DNA of 42,356 bases from contig CAVBFD010000016.1 of the NCBI GenBank assembly GCA_963594655.1, positions 1-42,356 of the forward strand, written 5' to 3'. The stretch comes from Colivivens sp963594655. GTDB lineage: Bacteria > Bacteroidota > Bacteroidia > Bacteroidales > Bacteroidaceae. Below, piece by piece: positions 31,137 through 40,116 of this stretch. The position numbers were made by a program, and so were the translations under genes. Positions within the stretch are counted from its first letter, which is position 1. Every line of letters begins with the position of its first letter. Below the pieces are notes generated by a model. It worked only from the letters and a program-made list of their open reading frames with translations, made no database searches and was not told where the DNA came from.

Positions 31137-31934
31137 ATGGCGACAGACGAAATCATAAGCAGCGTGAAGAATCCGAAGGTCAGGCGTTTGACCGAACTCC
31201 AGCAGAAATCAGCCGAACGGAGAGAGTCCGGACTGTTTGTGGTGGAGGGAAGAAGGGAACTGCAGCACTGCGTCAGTGCGGGACTGGAGGTTGACACGGT
31301 GTTCTACTGCCGGGAAATCTACGGAGGTGTGCCTGACGTGAGGTGCGACGCCTCTGTGGCGGTGTCGCCATACGTGTACAGTAAGATTGCGTACCGTGGA
31401 GGCACTGAGGGCATCATCGCCGAGGTGAAGTCGAGGCAACTCACACTGGAGAGTCTGCGGTTGGGAAGAAACCCACTGGTCATCGTACTGGAGAGTGTGG
31501 AGAAACCAGGCAACTTGGGGGCTGTACTCCGCAGTGCGGACGCTGCCGGAGCCGACGCGGTGATTGTGTGCGACCCTCTCACCGACCTGTATAACCCCAA
31601 CCTCATACGGAGCAGCGTCGGGGCCATATTCACCGTACCGTGTGTAGCGTGCGAAAGTACAGAGTGCATAGACTGGCTGCACAGGGAAGGGATACAGATT
31701 CTGACAGCGCAGTTGCAGGATTCAAAGGCTTACTACGACACGGACATGACCTCTGGAACCGCCATCGTCATGGGAACGGAGTCCACGGGACTTACCGGTG
31801 TATGGAGGGAAGCGGCTGACGCTCACATCAGAATCCCGATGCTTGGATCACTCGACTCCCTCAACGTGTCTGTAAGTGCGGCGATACTCCTTTTCGAGGC
31901 TGTGCGGCAACGGCAGACACCATCACGCGACTAA
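31137..31934 (+). CDS. TrmH/SpoU-family RNA 2'-O-methyltransferase
   Basis: Started at 31137 (MATDEIISSVKNPKVRRLTE) the protein has 265 residues. An N-terminal substrate-binding domain (residues about 5-75, with FVVEGRRELQHCVSAG) precedes a SPOUT knot domain: LVIVLESVEKPGNLGAVLRSADAAG-type motif 1, then VMGTESTGL motif 2 and IPMLGSLDSLNVSVSAAILL motif 3. It methylates the 2'-hydroxyl of a ribose in rRNA or tRNA using S-adenosylmethionine; the target is not evident (RlmB-like and TrmH-like members look alike). Its stop codon overlaps the convergent sufS stop by 4 bp, so the two transcripts must overlap. Confidence 0.92.
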   Translation: MATDEIISSVKNPKVRRLTELQQKSAERRESGLFVVEGRRELQHCVSAGLEVDTVFYCREIYGGVPDVRCDASVAVSPYVYSKIAYRGGTEGIIAEVKSRQLTLESLRLGRNPLVIVLESVEKPGNLGAVLRSADAAGADAVIVCDPLTDLYNPNLIRSSVGAIFTVPCVACESTECIDWLHREGIQILTAQLQDSKAYYDTDMTSGTAIVMGTESTGLTGVWREAADAHIRIPMLGSLDSLNVSVSAAILLFEAVRQRQTPSRD

Positions 31935-33148
31935 AACATCTTCCTTACCCTGTCGATACCTGCGGTAAGCGCGTCGATTTCAGCTTTAGTGTTGTACAGA
32001 CCGAAACTGACACGCACCGTCCCTTCAATACCGAGTCTGCGCATGAGAGGTTCGGCACAGTGGTGGCCCGTACGGACCGCAATGCCCAACCGGTCGAGCA
32101 GTGTTCCCAAATCCAAGTGGTGTATCTTCCCGACATTGAAACTGACAGGCCCCGCCGACAGGTCACCCTTGAGTGCGTCCAGTCCATAGATGTGCATCTC
32201 CGGTATTGTCTGTAGGGAATCCAATGCATAAGCCATCAGTCCGTGTTCATGCCTGTGGATTTTGTCCATACCGATGGCACTGACATAATCCAACGCCACA
32301 GCCAAGGCATGAGTCCCCACATAATCGGGAGTACCGGCCTCAAACTTATACGGAAGGTCGTTGAAGGTGGTGTGTTCAAACGTAACGTTACGTATCATCT
32401 CGCCTCCACCCTGGTAGGGAGGCAACTTGTCGAGCCACTCCTCCTTGCCGTAGAGTACCCCCACTCCCGTAGGGCCGTATATCTTGTGGCCACTGAACGC
32501 GAAGAAGTCGCAGGACAGGTTACGCACGTCTACCGCCATGTGGGGAGTGGACTGCGCTCCGTCGAGCAGCACCGGCACCTGATGATCATGCGCTATCCTT
32601 ATTATCTCATTGACCGGGTTGACAGCTCCCAACACATTGGACACCTGGGTCACACACACCATCTGAGTCTCGGACGTGAACATCCGGCTATAAGCCTCGA
32701 TGTCCAGCAGTCCGCCGTCAGTCATCGGAATGACACGCAGCTTGTATCCGTTCAGTTGCCACGGCACTATGTTGGAGTGGTGTTCCATAGCGGAGACGAT
32801 GACCTCACGCCTACTGTCCACCTTGCTCATGCAAGTGGCGAGCAGGTTGATGGACTCCGTAGTGCCTCGTGTGAATATAATCTCCTTGGTGGAACGCGCG
32901 TTGATGAACGCCCTCACTGTCTCACGCGACTGCTCGTGCAGGTCCGTAGCCTTCTGCGAAAGGAAATGCACGCCACGGTGGACGTTAGCGTTCTCGTTAT
33001 AATACTCGTCGGCAATGGCGTCAACCACCCTGCGTGGTTTCTGTGTCGTCGCCGCATTGTCCAGATAAACGAGCGGACGGTCATACACCGTCCTGCCCAG
33101 TATGGGGAAATCCTCCCTTATCTTATCCACGTCAAATTCCATAGTCAC
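31931..33148 (-). CDS. sufS: Cysteine desulfurase SufS
   Basis: A 405-residue group II (SufS/CsdA-type) cysteine desulfurase. The PLP lysine is Lys222 in FSGHKIYGPTGVG, HHSNIVPWQ is the cofactor-binding block, and the catalytic Cys364 is in RTGHHCAEPLMRR on the short group II loop. It removes sulfur from cysteine and passes it through SufE to SufBCD. It ends the suf unit. Its start overlaps the stop of the small lipoprotein gene (ATGA, 33145-33148); a second ATG two codons on is possible. Confidence 0.96.
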   Translation of the reverse strand: MTMEFDVDKIREDFPILGRTVYDRPLVYLDNAATTQKPRRVVDAIADEYYNENANVHRGVHFLSQKATDLHEQSRETVRAFINARSTKEIIFTRGTTESINLLATCMSKVDSRREVIVSAMEHHSNIVPWQLNGYKLRVIPMTDGGLLDIEAYSRMFTSETQMVCVTQVSNVLGAVNPVNEIIRIAHDHQVPVLLDGAQSTPHMAVDVRNLSCDFFAFSGHKIYGPTGVGVLYGKEEWLDKLPPYQGGGEMIRNVTFEHTTFNDLPYKFEAGTPDYVGTHALAVALDYVSAIGMDKIHRHEHGLMAYALDSLQTIPEMHIYGLDALKGDLSAGPVSFNVGKIHHLDLGTLLDRLGIAVRTGHHCAEPLMRRLGIEGTVRVSFGLYNTKAEIDALTAGIDRVRKMF

Positions 33149-33624
33149 TGTTTCCGATTTCTCATGACATCCGTCATCACCCTCAGTTCGGGATTCGTGT
33201 AAACCACCTCTATCGTTGTACCTGTCTTGTCGCCCCTGAACTTGAACACAAGGTCGGCCTTCACCTTCACGAATGCCTCCACCATCGTTCTCATCGAGGC
33301 GTTGGTGAATATCTTGTCACGTGTGGACTCCTTCATGCGCTCCTCCATCGTCTGGTTCACCACCTGGTTCTGGAAAGTCACGGTACTGTCTTCCGCAACG
33401 GTGTAGTAGTACGTCCACACATTATTATTATACGACACACTGTCCATGGTGTTGTAATCGCCGGCCTTCACGGGACAGGCGGCGTTGACCTGAACCGCAG
33501 CCGCTTTCAGTTCCTCCACCGTCGAACTCTCCGGCTGCACCTTTATCGCCACGGAGTTTCTCTGCTGCCTGTCACATGCGGGCAGACAGACCGACACCGC
33601 CAATAATACCAACAGATTTCTCAT
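33145..33624 (-). CDS. Small lipoprotein of unknown function inside the suf operon
   Basis: About 159 residues from the ATG at 33624 (MRNLLVLLAVSVCLPACDRQ). The signal ends in a lipobox-like LPAC, so a lipoprotein is predicted. AGGAG lies 9 bp before this ATG, one of the few good Shine-Dalgarno sites in the window; the ATG at 33642, which overlaps the sufD stop, is an alternative and would add six residues. The mature part has short beta-like segments (VWTYYYTVAEDSTVTFQNQV, ADLVFKFRGDKTGTTIEVVY) and no cysteines beyond one in the N-terminal half. No family is recognised with confidence. It sits between sufD and sufS with overlaps at both ends, so it is certainly co-expressed with Fe-S assembly although its product should leave the cytoplasm. 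Confidence 0.7.
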   Translation of the reverse strand: MRNLLVLLAVSVCLPACDRQQRNSVAIKVQPESSTVEELKAAAVQVNAACPVKAGDYNTMDSVSYNNNVWTYYYTVAEDSTVTFQNQVVNQTMEERMKESTRDKIFTNASMRTMVEAFVKVKADLVFKFRGDKTGTTIEVVYTNPELRVMTDVMRNRKQ

Positions 33625-33638
33625 ATACCGTTCTCCTG

Positions 33639-34853
33639 TCATTTGCACAAGGCACATCCAGTACACTTGTCCAGTTCACCTCTAAGACGTTTCTCCACCA
33701 GCGAGTCGAGACGGTCACGCAGCGGAGCGAGCGGAATCATGTCCACCACCTGACTGATGAACGCCTGCACGAGCAGCATCCTCACCTCCTCCAGTGGTAT
33801 TCCACGCTGTCTCATGTAGAAGAGGGACGCGTCATCCAGTTTCCCCACAGTACTGCCGTGCGAGCATTTCACGTCATCCGCATAAATCTCCAGCATGGGT
33901 TGGGTGTACATACGAGCGTCTCCACTCATACAGATGTTCTGGTTCACCTCCTCACTGACCGTCTTCTGCGCTCCTTCAGCCACATAGACCTTACCGGCGA
34001 ACACACCGGTAGAACGCTCGTCAACGACATACTTGTACAGTTCACGGCTCGTACAGTTGGCCGCCTCATGGAGGATAAGCGTATTGTTGTCCACAACCTG
34101 TTTTTTGTCGGTCATCGCACATCCGTTGAGCGTCACCTCACCGTATTCGCCGTTCAGTCCCACCCGAATCGTGTTGCGGGTCATTCCGTTGAACAAGGTG
34201 ATGTTGTTGTGCTTCACCGAAGCGTATCTTCCCATATTGACGTACACGTTGTTGAACCGTGTACACAACGTGTGTGTCTCCTCTATCTCGTACATGTCCA
34301 GACGGGCGTTCTCGCCCACGACCACCTCCATGACCTGGGTCGTCAGGAACTTCACCTTGTCTTTCGCCACGTAACGGAACACGATGGTGGCTGACGCGTT
34401 CTCGTCGAGTACCACAAGCAGACGCTTGTGTTCCATCTGCGGCCCGTCGCCCTTCAGCACGTCACTCACCTCGATGGGTTTGTCCAGCACCTGGTTCCTG
34501 CCCACATGGATACAGAGGCACTCATTCGCGAAAGCGGTGTTCAAGGCGGTCAGAGGGTCATCCATGTCCGCCGTCTTCGCATAATGGGCAGCCATCAGCC
34601 GGTCGTTGTTGACCTCCACCACAGCGTCCTTCGTACTTATCTGCGACGAGGTGACGGCATAGCGGTAAGTCCCGTCCAACGCCCCTTCCACATCGATATA
34701 CTTGTACTCCTCCACCTCACGGCCGGGGAAGCCCTTCCGTCGGACCACATCCATCGCGGCGTCCCTCACGGAGTTCATCACCTCCGGAGTGCGCGTGGTC
34801 AGCGAGTCCCTGTGGGCTGAATACAGTTCTATGTAAGATTGTAACGCGCTCAT
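33639..34853 (-). CDS. sufD: Fe-S cluster assembly protein SufD with C-terminal CxxCxxC tail
   Basis: A 404-residue SufD. The right-handed beta-helix core with regularly spaced hydrophobic strands fills the middle, and the C-terminal helical part carries the family block VKCSHGSTVGKLDDASLFYM (about 337-356) and RGIPLEEVRMLLVQAF. It forms the SufBC2D scaffold that builds Fe-S clusters. Odd point: it ends ELDKCTGCALCK, a CxxCxxC motif right at the C-terminus, which is not part of the classical SufD of Proteobacteria and looks like a metal or Fe-S ligand set. The start overlaps the sufC stop (ATGA, 34850-34853). Confidence 0.95.
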   Translation of the reverse strand: MSALQSYIELYSAHRDSLTTRTPEVMNSVRDAAMDVVRRKGFPGREVEEYKYIDVEGALDGTYRYAVTSSQISTKDAVVEVNNDRLMAAHYAKTADMDDPLTALNTAFANECLCIHVGRNQVLDKPIEVSDVLKGDGPQMEHKRLLVVLDENASATIVFRYVAKDKVKFLTTQVMEVVVGENARLDMYEIEETHTLCTRFNNVYVNMGRYASVKHNNITLFNGMTRNTIRVGLNGEYGEVTLNGCAMTDKKQVVDNNTLILHEAANCTSRELYKYVVDERSTGVFAGKVYVAEGAQKTVSEEVNQNICMSGDARMYTQPMLEIYADDVKCSHGSTVGKLDDASLFYMRQRGIPLEEVRMLLVQAFISQVVDMIPLAPLRDRLDSLVEKRLRGELDKCTGCALCK

Positions 34854-35590
34854 CCCTTTATCCAGTCAAATCCCTGTTCCTCTATCTCCTTTGCCAGTTC
34901 CGCCCCACCGGTCTTCACAATCCTGCCGTTGAGCAGCACATGCACGACATCCGGACGGATATAATCGAGCAGACGCTGGTAGTGCGTGATGACTATCGCG
35001 CTGGTCTTCTCCGTGCGCAGTTTGTTGAAGCCCTCAGCGACCACACGCAACGCGTCCACATCCAGACCGCTGTCGGTCTCGTCGAGGATGCAGAACGACG
35101 GTTGCAGCATCGCCATCTGGAAAATCTCGTTCCTCTTCTTCTCACCGCCCGAGAAACCCTCGTTCACGGACCGTGACATCAGTTTCTTGTCAATCCCGAC
35201 CAGAGCCTGTGTGTCGCGCATGAGTTTCAGGAACTCCGTGGACTTCAGCGGTTCCTCACGCAGCGCCTCACGCCGGGCGTTGACCGCCGCGCGCATGAAG
35301 TTGGTCATGCTGACCCCGGGAATCTCCACCGGAGTCTGGAACGACATGAATATCCCGGCATGTGACCGTTCCTCGGGAGTCATGGAAAGCAAATCCTGTC
35401 CGTTGAACATCATACTGCCTTCAGTCACCTCGTACTTGGGGTGTCCCACGATGACATTGCTCAACGTACTCTTTCCCGCACCGTTCGTACCCATCAGGGC
35501 GTGTATCTCACCGTCGTTGATTACAAGGTCCACCCCTTTCAGTATCTCCTTGCCCTCCACTCTGGCATGTAAGTTCTTTATCTCAAGCAT
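34850..35590 (-). CDS. sufC: Fe-S assembly ATPase SufC
   Basis: A 246-residue ABC-type ATPase. Walker A is GTNGAGKST, the Q-loop appears in FMSFQTPVEIPGV, the signature is FSGGEKKRNE, and Walker B is SFCILDETDSGLDVDAL with H-loop VITHYQRLL; the GVSMTNFMRAAVN block is SufC-specific. It powers the SufBC2D complex in the cytoplasm. It begins just after sufB, with a 5-bp gap, and overlaps sufD. Confidence 0.97.
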   Translation of the reverse strand: MLEIKNLHARVEGKEILKGVDLVINDGEIHALMGTNGAGKSTLSNVIVGHPKYEVTEGSMMFNGQDLLSMTPEERSHAGIFMSFQTPVEIPGVSMTNFMRAAVNARREALREEPLKSTEFLKLMRDTQALVGIDKKLMSRSVNEGFSGGEKKRNEIFQMAMLQPSFCILDETDSGLDVDALRVVAEGFNKLRTEKTSAIVITHYQRLLDYIRPDVVHVLLNGRIVKTGGAELAKEIEEQGFDWIKG

Positions 35591-35595
35591 AATTA

Positions 35596-37044
35596 CTATC
35601 CAACTGTTTGTTCCAATGACACCGACAGGAGTTTCTGCGCCTCCACGGCAAACTCCATCGGCAGTTTGTTTATCACGTCCTTAGCATAGCCGTTCACTAT
35701 CAGTCCTATGGCATCCTCAGTAGGGATACCCCTCTGGTTGCAGTAGAACAACTGCTCCTCGGAAATCTTGGAGGTAGTCGCCTCGTGTTCCACCGTGGCT
35801 GTATTGTTGTGGCAGTCAATGTAGGGGAATGTGTGCGCGCCGCACGTGCTGCCAAGCAACAGGGAGTCGCACGAGCTGTAGTTCCTCGCTCCGTCCGCCT
35901 TACTGCCTATCTTCACCAGTCCTCGGTAGGAGTTCTGGCTTCTGCCGGCTGATATGCCCTTGCTTATTATGGTGCTTGACGTGTGTTTTCCCAAGTGTAT
36001 CATCTTAGTGCCGGTGTCCGCCTGCTGGTAGTTGTTGGTCAGGGCCACCGAGTAGAACTCCGCCTGTGATCCGTCGCCCGAGAGAATGCAACTGGGGTAT
36101 TTCCATGTGACGGCGGAACCTGTCTCCACCTGCGTCCACGACAGTTTACTGTTCGCCCCGCGCAGATGTCCCCGTTTGGTCACGAGGTTCAGCACACCTC
36201 CCTTGCCGTCGGCGTCGCCGGGATACCAGTTCTGCACAGTACTGTACTTCACCTCCGCATTGTCCAGGACCACTATCTCCACGATGGCCGCATGAAGCTG
36301 GTTCTCGTCACGCATCGGGGCGGTACAGCCCTCAAGGTAAGAGACGTACGAGTTGTCGTCGCATACAATCAGTGTCCTCTCGAACTGGCCAGTGTTACGC
36401 GCGTTGATGCGGAAGTAGGTGGACAGCTCCATCGGACACCGTGTGTTCTTGGGGATGTACACGAACGATCCGTCACTGAACACGGCGGAGTTGAGTGCGG
36501 CATAATAGTTGTCGCGGTAGGACACCACACTGCCCAAGTACTGCCTCACCAGTTCCGGGTGGTTCTTCACCGCCTCACTGATGGAGCAGAAGATGATGCC
36601 CTTCTCCTCCAGAGCCTTCTTGTGTGTGGTCTTGACCGACACCGAGTCCATGACAGCGTCAACGGCAGTGCCGCTCAACGCCATACGCTCCTCCAGAGGA
36701 ATACCCAGTTTGTCGAACGTCTTGACCAGTTCGGGGTCAATTTCCTTCGGTCCGTCACCGTCCTTCGACTTGGCGGTAGGGTCTGCATAATAGGAGATTG
36801 CCTGATAGTCGATCTCCGGCAGTCTCAGGTGTCCCCACGTAGGCTGCTTGGCGGTCTTCCAGTAGTCATACGCCTTCAGGCGGAACTCCAGAAGCCAGTC
36901 GGGCTCACCCTTCTTCCGGGAGATGAGGCGCACCACGTCCTCGTTCAGTCCCTTGTCTATTATCTCAGTATGTATGTCGGAGGTGAAGCCGTACTTGTAC
37001 TTCTCGTTGGCTATCCTCCTGACAAACTCATTCGATTCGTTCAT
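35596..37044 (-). CDS. sufB: Fe-S cluster assembly scaffold protein SufB
   Basis: A 482-residue SufB of standard length. Family blocks include NTRCPMELSTYFRINARNTG (about 207-226), RTLIVCDDNSYVSYLEGCTAP with conserved Cys residues, GSKADGARNYSSCDSLLLGS (about 382-401, with Cys395) and CGAHTFPYID, then the helical ATTSKISEEQLFYCNQRGI near the end. It is the site where clusters are built in the SufBCD complex. The gene follows infB after only 13 bp, so it is transcribed with the rimP-nusA-infB unit. Confidence 0.97.
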   Translation of the reverse strand: MNESNEFVRRIANEKYKYGFTSDIHTEIIDKGLNEDVVRLISRKKGEPDWLLEFRLKAYDYWKTAKQPTWGHLRLPEIDYQAISYYADPTAKSKDGDGPKEIDPELVKTFDKLGIPLEERMALSGTAVDAVMDSVSVKTTHKKALEEKGIIFCSISEAVKNHPELVRQYLGSVVSYRDNYYAALNSAVFSDGSFVYIPKNTRCPMELSTYFRINARNTGQFERTLIVCDDNSYVSYLEGCTAPMRDENQLHAAIVEIVVLDNAEVKYSTVQNWYPGDADGKGGVLNLVTKRGHLRGANSKLSWTQVETGSAVTWKYPSCILSGDGSQAEFYSVALTNNYQQADTGTKMIHLGKHTSSTIISKGISAGRSQNSYRGLVKIGSKADGARNYSSCDSLLLGSTCGAHTFPYIDCHNNTATVEHEATTSKISEEQLFYCNQRGIPTEDAIGLIVNGYAKDVINKLPMEFAVEAQKLLSVSLEQTVG

Positions 37045-37057
37045 CGTCCGGTTCCAA

Positions 37058-40000
37058 TCAAAGCTTCTGCTTAACCTCTACCTCTGCGAATGTCTCCAGA
37101 ATATCCCCTTCACGGATATTGTCGTAGTTGACGATTGAGATACCGCACTCGAAGTTGACACCCACTTCCTTCACATCGTCCTTGAAACGCTTGAGCGCGT
37201 TTATCTGTCCCGTGTATACCACGATTCCCTCACGGATGACTCTCACCTTATTGCTACGCTGCACCTTTCCGTTCGTGACGAAAGCTCCGGCTACAGTTCC
37301 CACCTTCGTGATGTGGTACACCTGACGCACCTCCAGAGTGGCGGTAACCTCTTCCTTCGTCTCCGGTGCGAGCATTCCTTCCATCGCGCTCTTCACCTCC
37401 TCGATGGTGTCGTAGATGACAGAGTAGAGACGGATGTCCACACCCTCCTGCTCCGCCAGTTTCCTTGCCGCCTGTGACGGACGCACCTGGAAACCGATGA
37501 TGATGGCGTCGGACGCGGCGGCGAGGGTCACGTCGCTCTCGCTTATCTGTCCCACAGCCTTGTGGATCACGTTCACCTGAATCTTCTCCGTAGAGAGTTT
37601 TATCAGCGAGTCGCTCAAAGCCTCGATGGATCCGTCCACGTCTCCCTTGACCACAAGGTTGAGTTCCTTGAAGTCGCCGAGGGCAATGCGTCGTCCCAGC
37701 TCGTTCAGGTCCACACGCTTCATCGTGCGCAGTCCCTGCTCACGCTTCAGTTGCTCGCGTTTGTTGCATATCTCGCGCGCCTCCTGCTCCGTCTCCATCA
37801 CGTGGAACGTGTCACCTGCGGTAGGAGCGCCGTTCAGTCCGAGTATCACAGCCGGTTCAGCCGGCAGAGCCTCGCTCATCTTCTGTCCACGCTCGTTGAA
37901 CATCGCCCTGATACGTCCGTAGTGTGTTCCGGCCAGCACGATGTCGCCCTGATGCAGGGTTCCGTTCTGACAGAGTATGGTGGCCACGTAGCCGCGTCCC
38001 TTGTCGAGTGTTGACTCGATGATTGAACCGGTCGCCTTCCTGTCGGGGTTCGCCTTCAGGTTGAGCATCTCCGCCTCAAGCAGCACCTTCTCCATCAGTT
38101 CATCCACACCGACTCCCTTCTTGGCGCTGATTTCCTGACACTGGTACTTACCGCCCCAGTCCTCCACCAGCAAGTTCATGTTGGCGAGCTGTTCCTTTAT
38201 CTTCTCCGGATTGGCTCCGGGCTTGTCTATCTTGTTTATCGCGAAGACCATAGGCACTCCAGCCGCCTGGGCGTGGGCGATAGCCTCCCTGGTCTGCGGC
38301 ATGATGGCGTCGTCGGCGGCGATGATGATGATGGCGATGTCCGTCACCTGCGCACCACGGGCGCGCATGGCTGTGAACGCCTCATGTCCCGGGGTGTCGA
38401 GGAAGGTGATGTGCCTTCCGTCCTTCATCTTCACGTTGTACGCGCCGATATGCTGGGTGATTCCTCCAGCCTCTCCGGCAATCACGTTGGTCTTGCGTAT
38501 ATAGTCGAGCAGTGAGGTCTTTCCGTGGTCCACATGTCCCATCACCGTGATGATTGGGGCGCGCGGCACGAGGTCTTCCTCCCTGTCCTCCTCCTCGATG
38601 ATGGCGTTGCTCACCTCGCCGCTTACGTAGTTGGTCTGGAAACCGAACTCCTCTGCCACCATGTTGATGGTCTCCGCGTCCAGACGCTGGTTGATGCTCA
38701 CCATCACACCGATGGACATACAGGTGGCGATGACCTTGGTCACCGGCACGTTCATCATCGAAGCCAACTCGTTGACCGTAACGAATTCAGTCAGCTGCAA
38801 CACCTTGTCGTTCTGGTGTTCGCCCTCCTCCACCTCCATACGGTGGCGTTCACGCTTCTCCTTACGGTTCTTCACGCTGCTCTTGACCGACTTGGTGGTC
38901 AGTCGCGCCAGTGTTTCCTTCACCTGCTTTGCAACCTCCTCGTCAGACAGTTCCAGTTTGACATCCTTCTTCTTGTTCCGGTTCTTTTTGCCACCTTCCT
39001 GTTGGTTGCCGTTGAACTGGCCGGACCGCGGCGGCTTGCCGCCGCCCTGGTTTCCGTTGCCCTTGCCGGCAGCCGGCTTCTGAGCGTTGGACTGGTTGGA
39101 CACCGCATTGATGTCAACCTTACCTTTATTTATACGCTGACGCTTCTTCTTGTTCTGCGACTGTGCGGAGTCGTCTGGCTTACCGCCCGGATTGATCTCG
39201 CGCATCACCGACTCCTTGTACTTGCTCTTGGCGTCGGCCCTGGCGCGTTCCTTCTCCTCACGCTCCTTCTTGCGTTCCGACTTGTTCTTCTTGTCGGGAC
39301 GCATCTTGGCGTTCAGACTGTCGAGGTCGATGAAACCGACCTTTTTGAAACTGACACCAGCATCGTGGACAGGCGTGCGGAACACCCCGTCCTTCTTCTC
39401 CTGTTGCGGTGTCTCCGCCACAGTCGCCGACGGCTTGTCCGCTGCTGGAGCGGACGGAGTTTCCGTCTCCGCCGCACCGGCAGGAGCTTCCTGTCCGGCT
39501 ACAGCGTCTGTCTTAGGCGCGTTCTCCCGCTGTACGGCAGCATCCGCAGACTGAGGCTTCTTTTCCTCTGCCACAGCCTCACCCGGTTTCTTTTCAGTCT
39601 CTTCCTTCGATGGGATTTCTTCTGCCTTTACCGCAGGTGTTGGAGAGGCAGTCTCCGGGGCGCTGACGGCAGCCGGTTGCCCCACAGTCTCCTCCGCAGT
39701 CTCGCCAGCGGGACGTGACACGTCGTTTATGTTACCGACAATCTTGAATTCGGTCTGCTTGCGCTCACTGTCAAGACGGAAAACGCCCTTTTTCTTCTCG
39801 TCGTTCTCACGCTGACTTTGTTCCCTGCGTTCCTTGGCCTTCTGCGCCCTCTCCTGCGACTCCTGCTCCTTCCGTTTCTGGATATTGAGATGGGTCTCCT
39901 GCTGTTTCAGCATGTCACTGCCGAATTCATTCAGCAGCATCGTGTACTGCTCGTCCGTTATCTTGGCATTGACACTGGCGTCCTCCAGTGGGAATCCCTT

Positions 40001-40072
40001 CTTCTGCAGGAACTCAGCGACTGTGTTGATTCCTACATTTAGTTCTTTAAGTGCTTTGTTTAGTCTTGGCAT
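37058..40072 (-). CDS. infB: Translation initiation factor IF-2
   Basis: A 1004-residue IF-2. The N-terminal IF2_N helix (MPRLNKALKELNVGINTVAE) is followed by a long disordered part rich in Ala, Pro, Glu and then Lys/Arg (about residues 60-400), with Gly/Asn/Gln-rich stretches. A second IF2_N-like domain precedes the GTPase domain: G1 GHVDHGKTS (about 510-518), DTPGHEAFTAMRARG as G3, NKIDKPGAN as G4. The C-terminal domains that bind initiator tRNA end ...GDILETFAEVEVKQKL. It brings fMet-tRNA to the 30S subunit. The length is typical of Bacteroidota. It is 44 bp after nusA and 13 bp before sufB. Confidence 0.97.
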   Translation of the reverse strand: MPRLNKALKELNVGINTVAEFLQKKGFPLEDASVNAKITDEQYTMLLNEFGSDMLKQQETHLNIQKRKEQESQERAQKAKERREQSQRENDEKKKGVFRLDSERKQTEFKIVGNINDVSRPAGETAEETVGQPAAVSAPETASPTPAVKAEEIPSKEETEKKPGEAVAEEKKPQSADAAVQRENAPKTDAVAGQEAPAGAAETETPSAPAADKPSATVAETPQQEKKDGVFRTPVHDAGVSFKKVGFIDLDSLNAKMRPDKKNKSERKKEREEKERARADAKSKYKESVMREINPGGKPDDSAQSQNKKKRQRINKGKVDINAVSNQSNAQKPAAGKGNGNQGGGKPPRSGQFNGNQQEGGKKNRNKKKDVKLELSDEEVAKQVKETLARLTTKSVKSSVKNRKEKRERHRMEVEEGEHQNDKVLQLTEFVTVNELASMMNVPVTKVIATCMSIGVMVSINQRLDAETINMVAEEFGFQTNYVSGEVSNAIIEEEDREEDLVPRAPIITVMGHVDHGKTSLLDYIRKTNVIAGEAGGITQHIGAYNVKMKDGRHITFLDTPGHEAFTAMRARGAQVTDIAIIIIAADDAIMPQTREAIAHAQAAGVPMVFAINKIDKPGANPEKIKEQLANMNLLVEDWGGKYQCQEISAKKGVGVDELMEKVLLEAEMLNLKANPDRKATGSIIESTLDKGRGYVATILCQNGTLHQGDIVLAGTHYGRIRAMFNERGQKMSEALPAEPAVILGLNGAPTAGDTFHVMETEQEAREICNKREQLKREQGLRTMKRVDLNELGRRIALGDFKELNLVVKGDVDGSIEALSDSLIKLSTEKIQVNVIHKAVGQISESDVTLAAASDAIIIGFQVRPSQAARKLAEQEGVDIRLYSVIYDTIEEVKSAMEGMLAPETKEEVTATLEVRQVYHITKVGTVAGAFVTNGKVQRSNKVRVIREGIVVYTGQINALKRFKDDVKEVGVNFECGISIVNYDNIREGDILETFAEVEVKQKL

Positions 40073-40116
40073 CTAAATCCCTTCGTTTGTATTTTCCTTT
40101 TTCTTCTCTTGTCAAA

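Noticed and set aside
38525..39718. Leu/Val/Arg-rich plus-strand frame opposite infB
   Set aside because: It is the mirror of the low-complexity charged region of IF-2.
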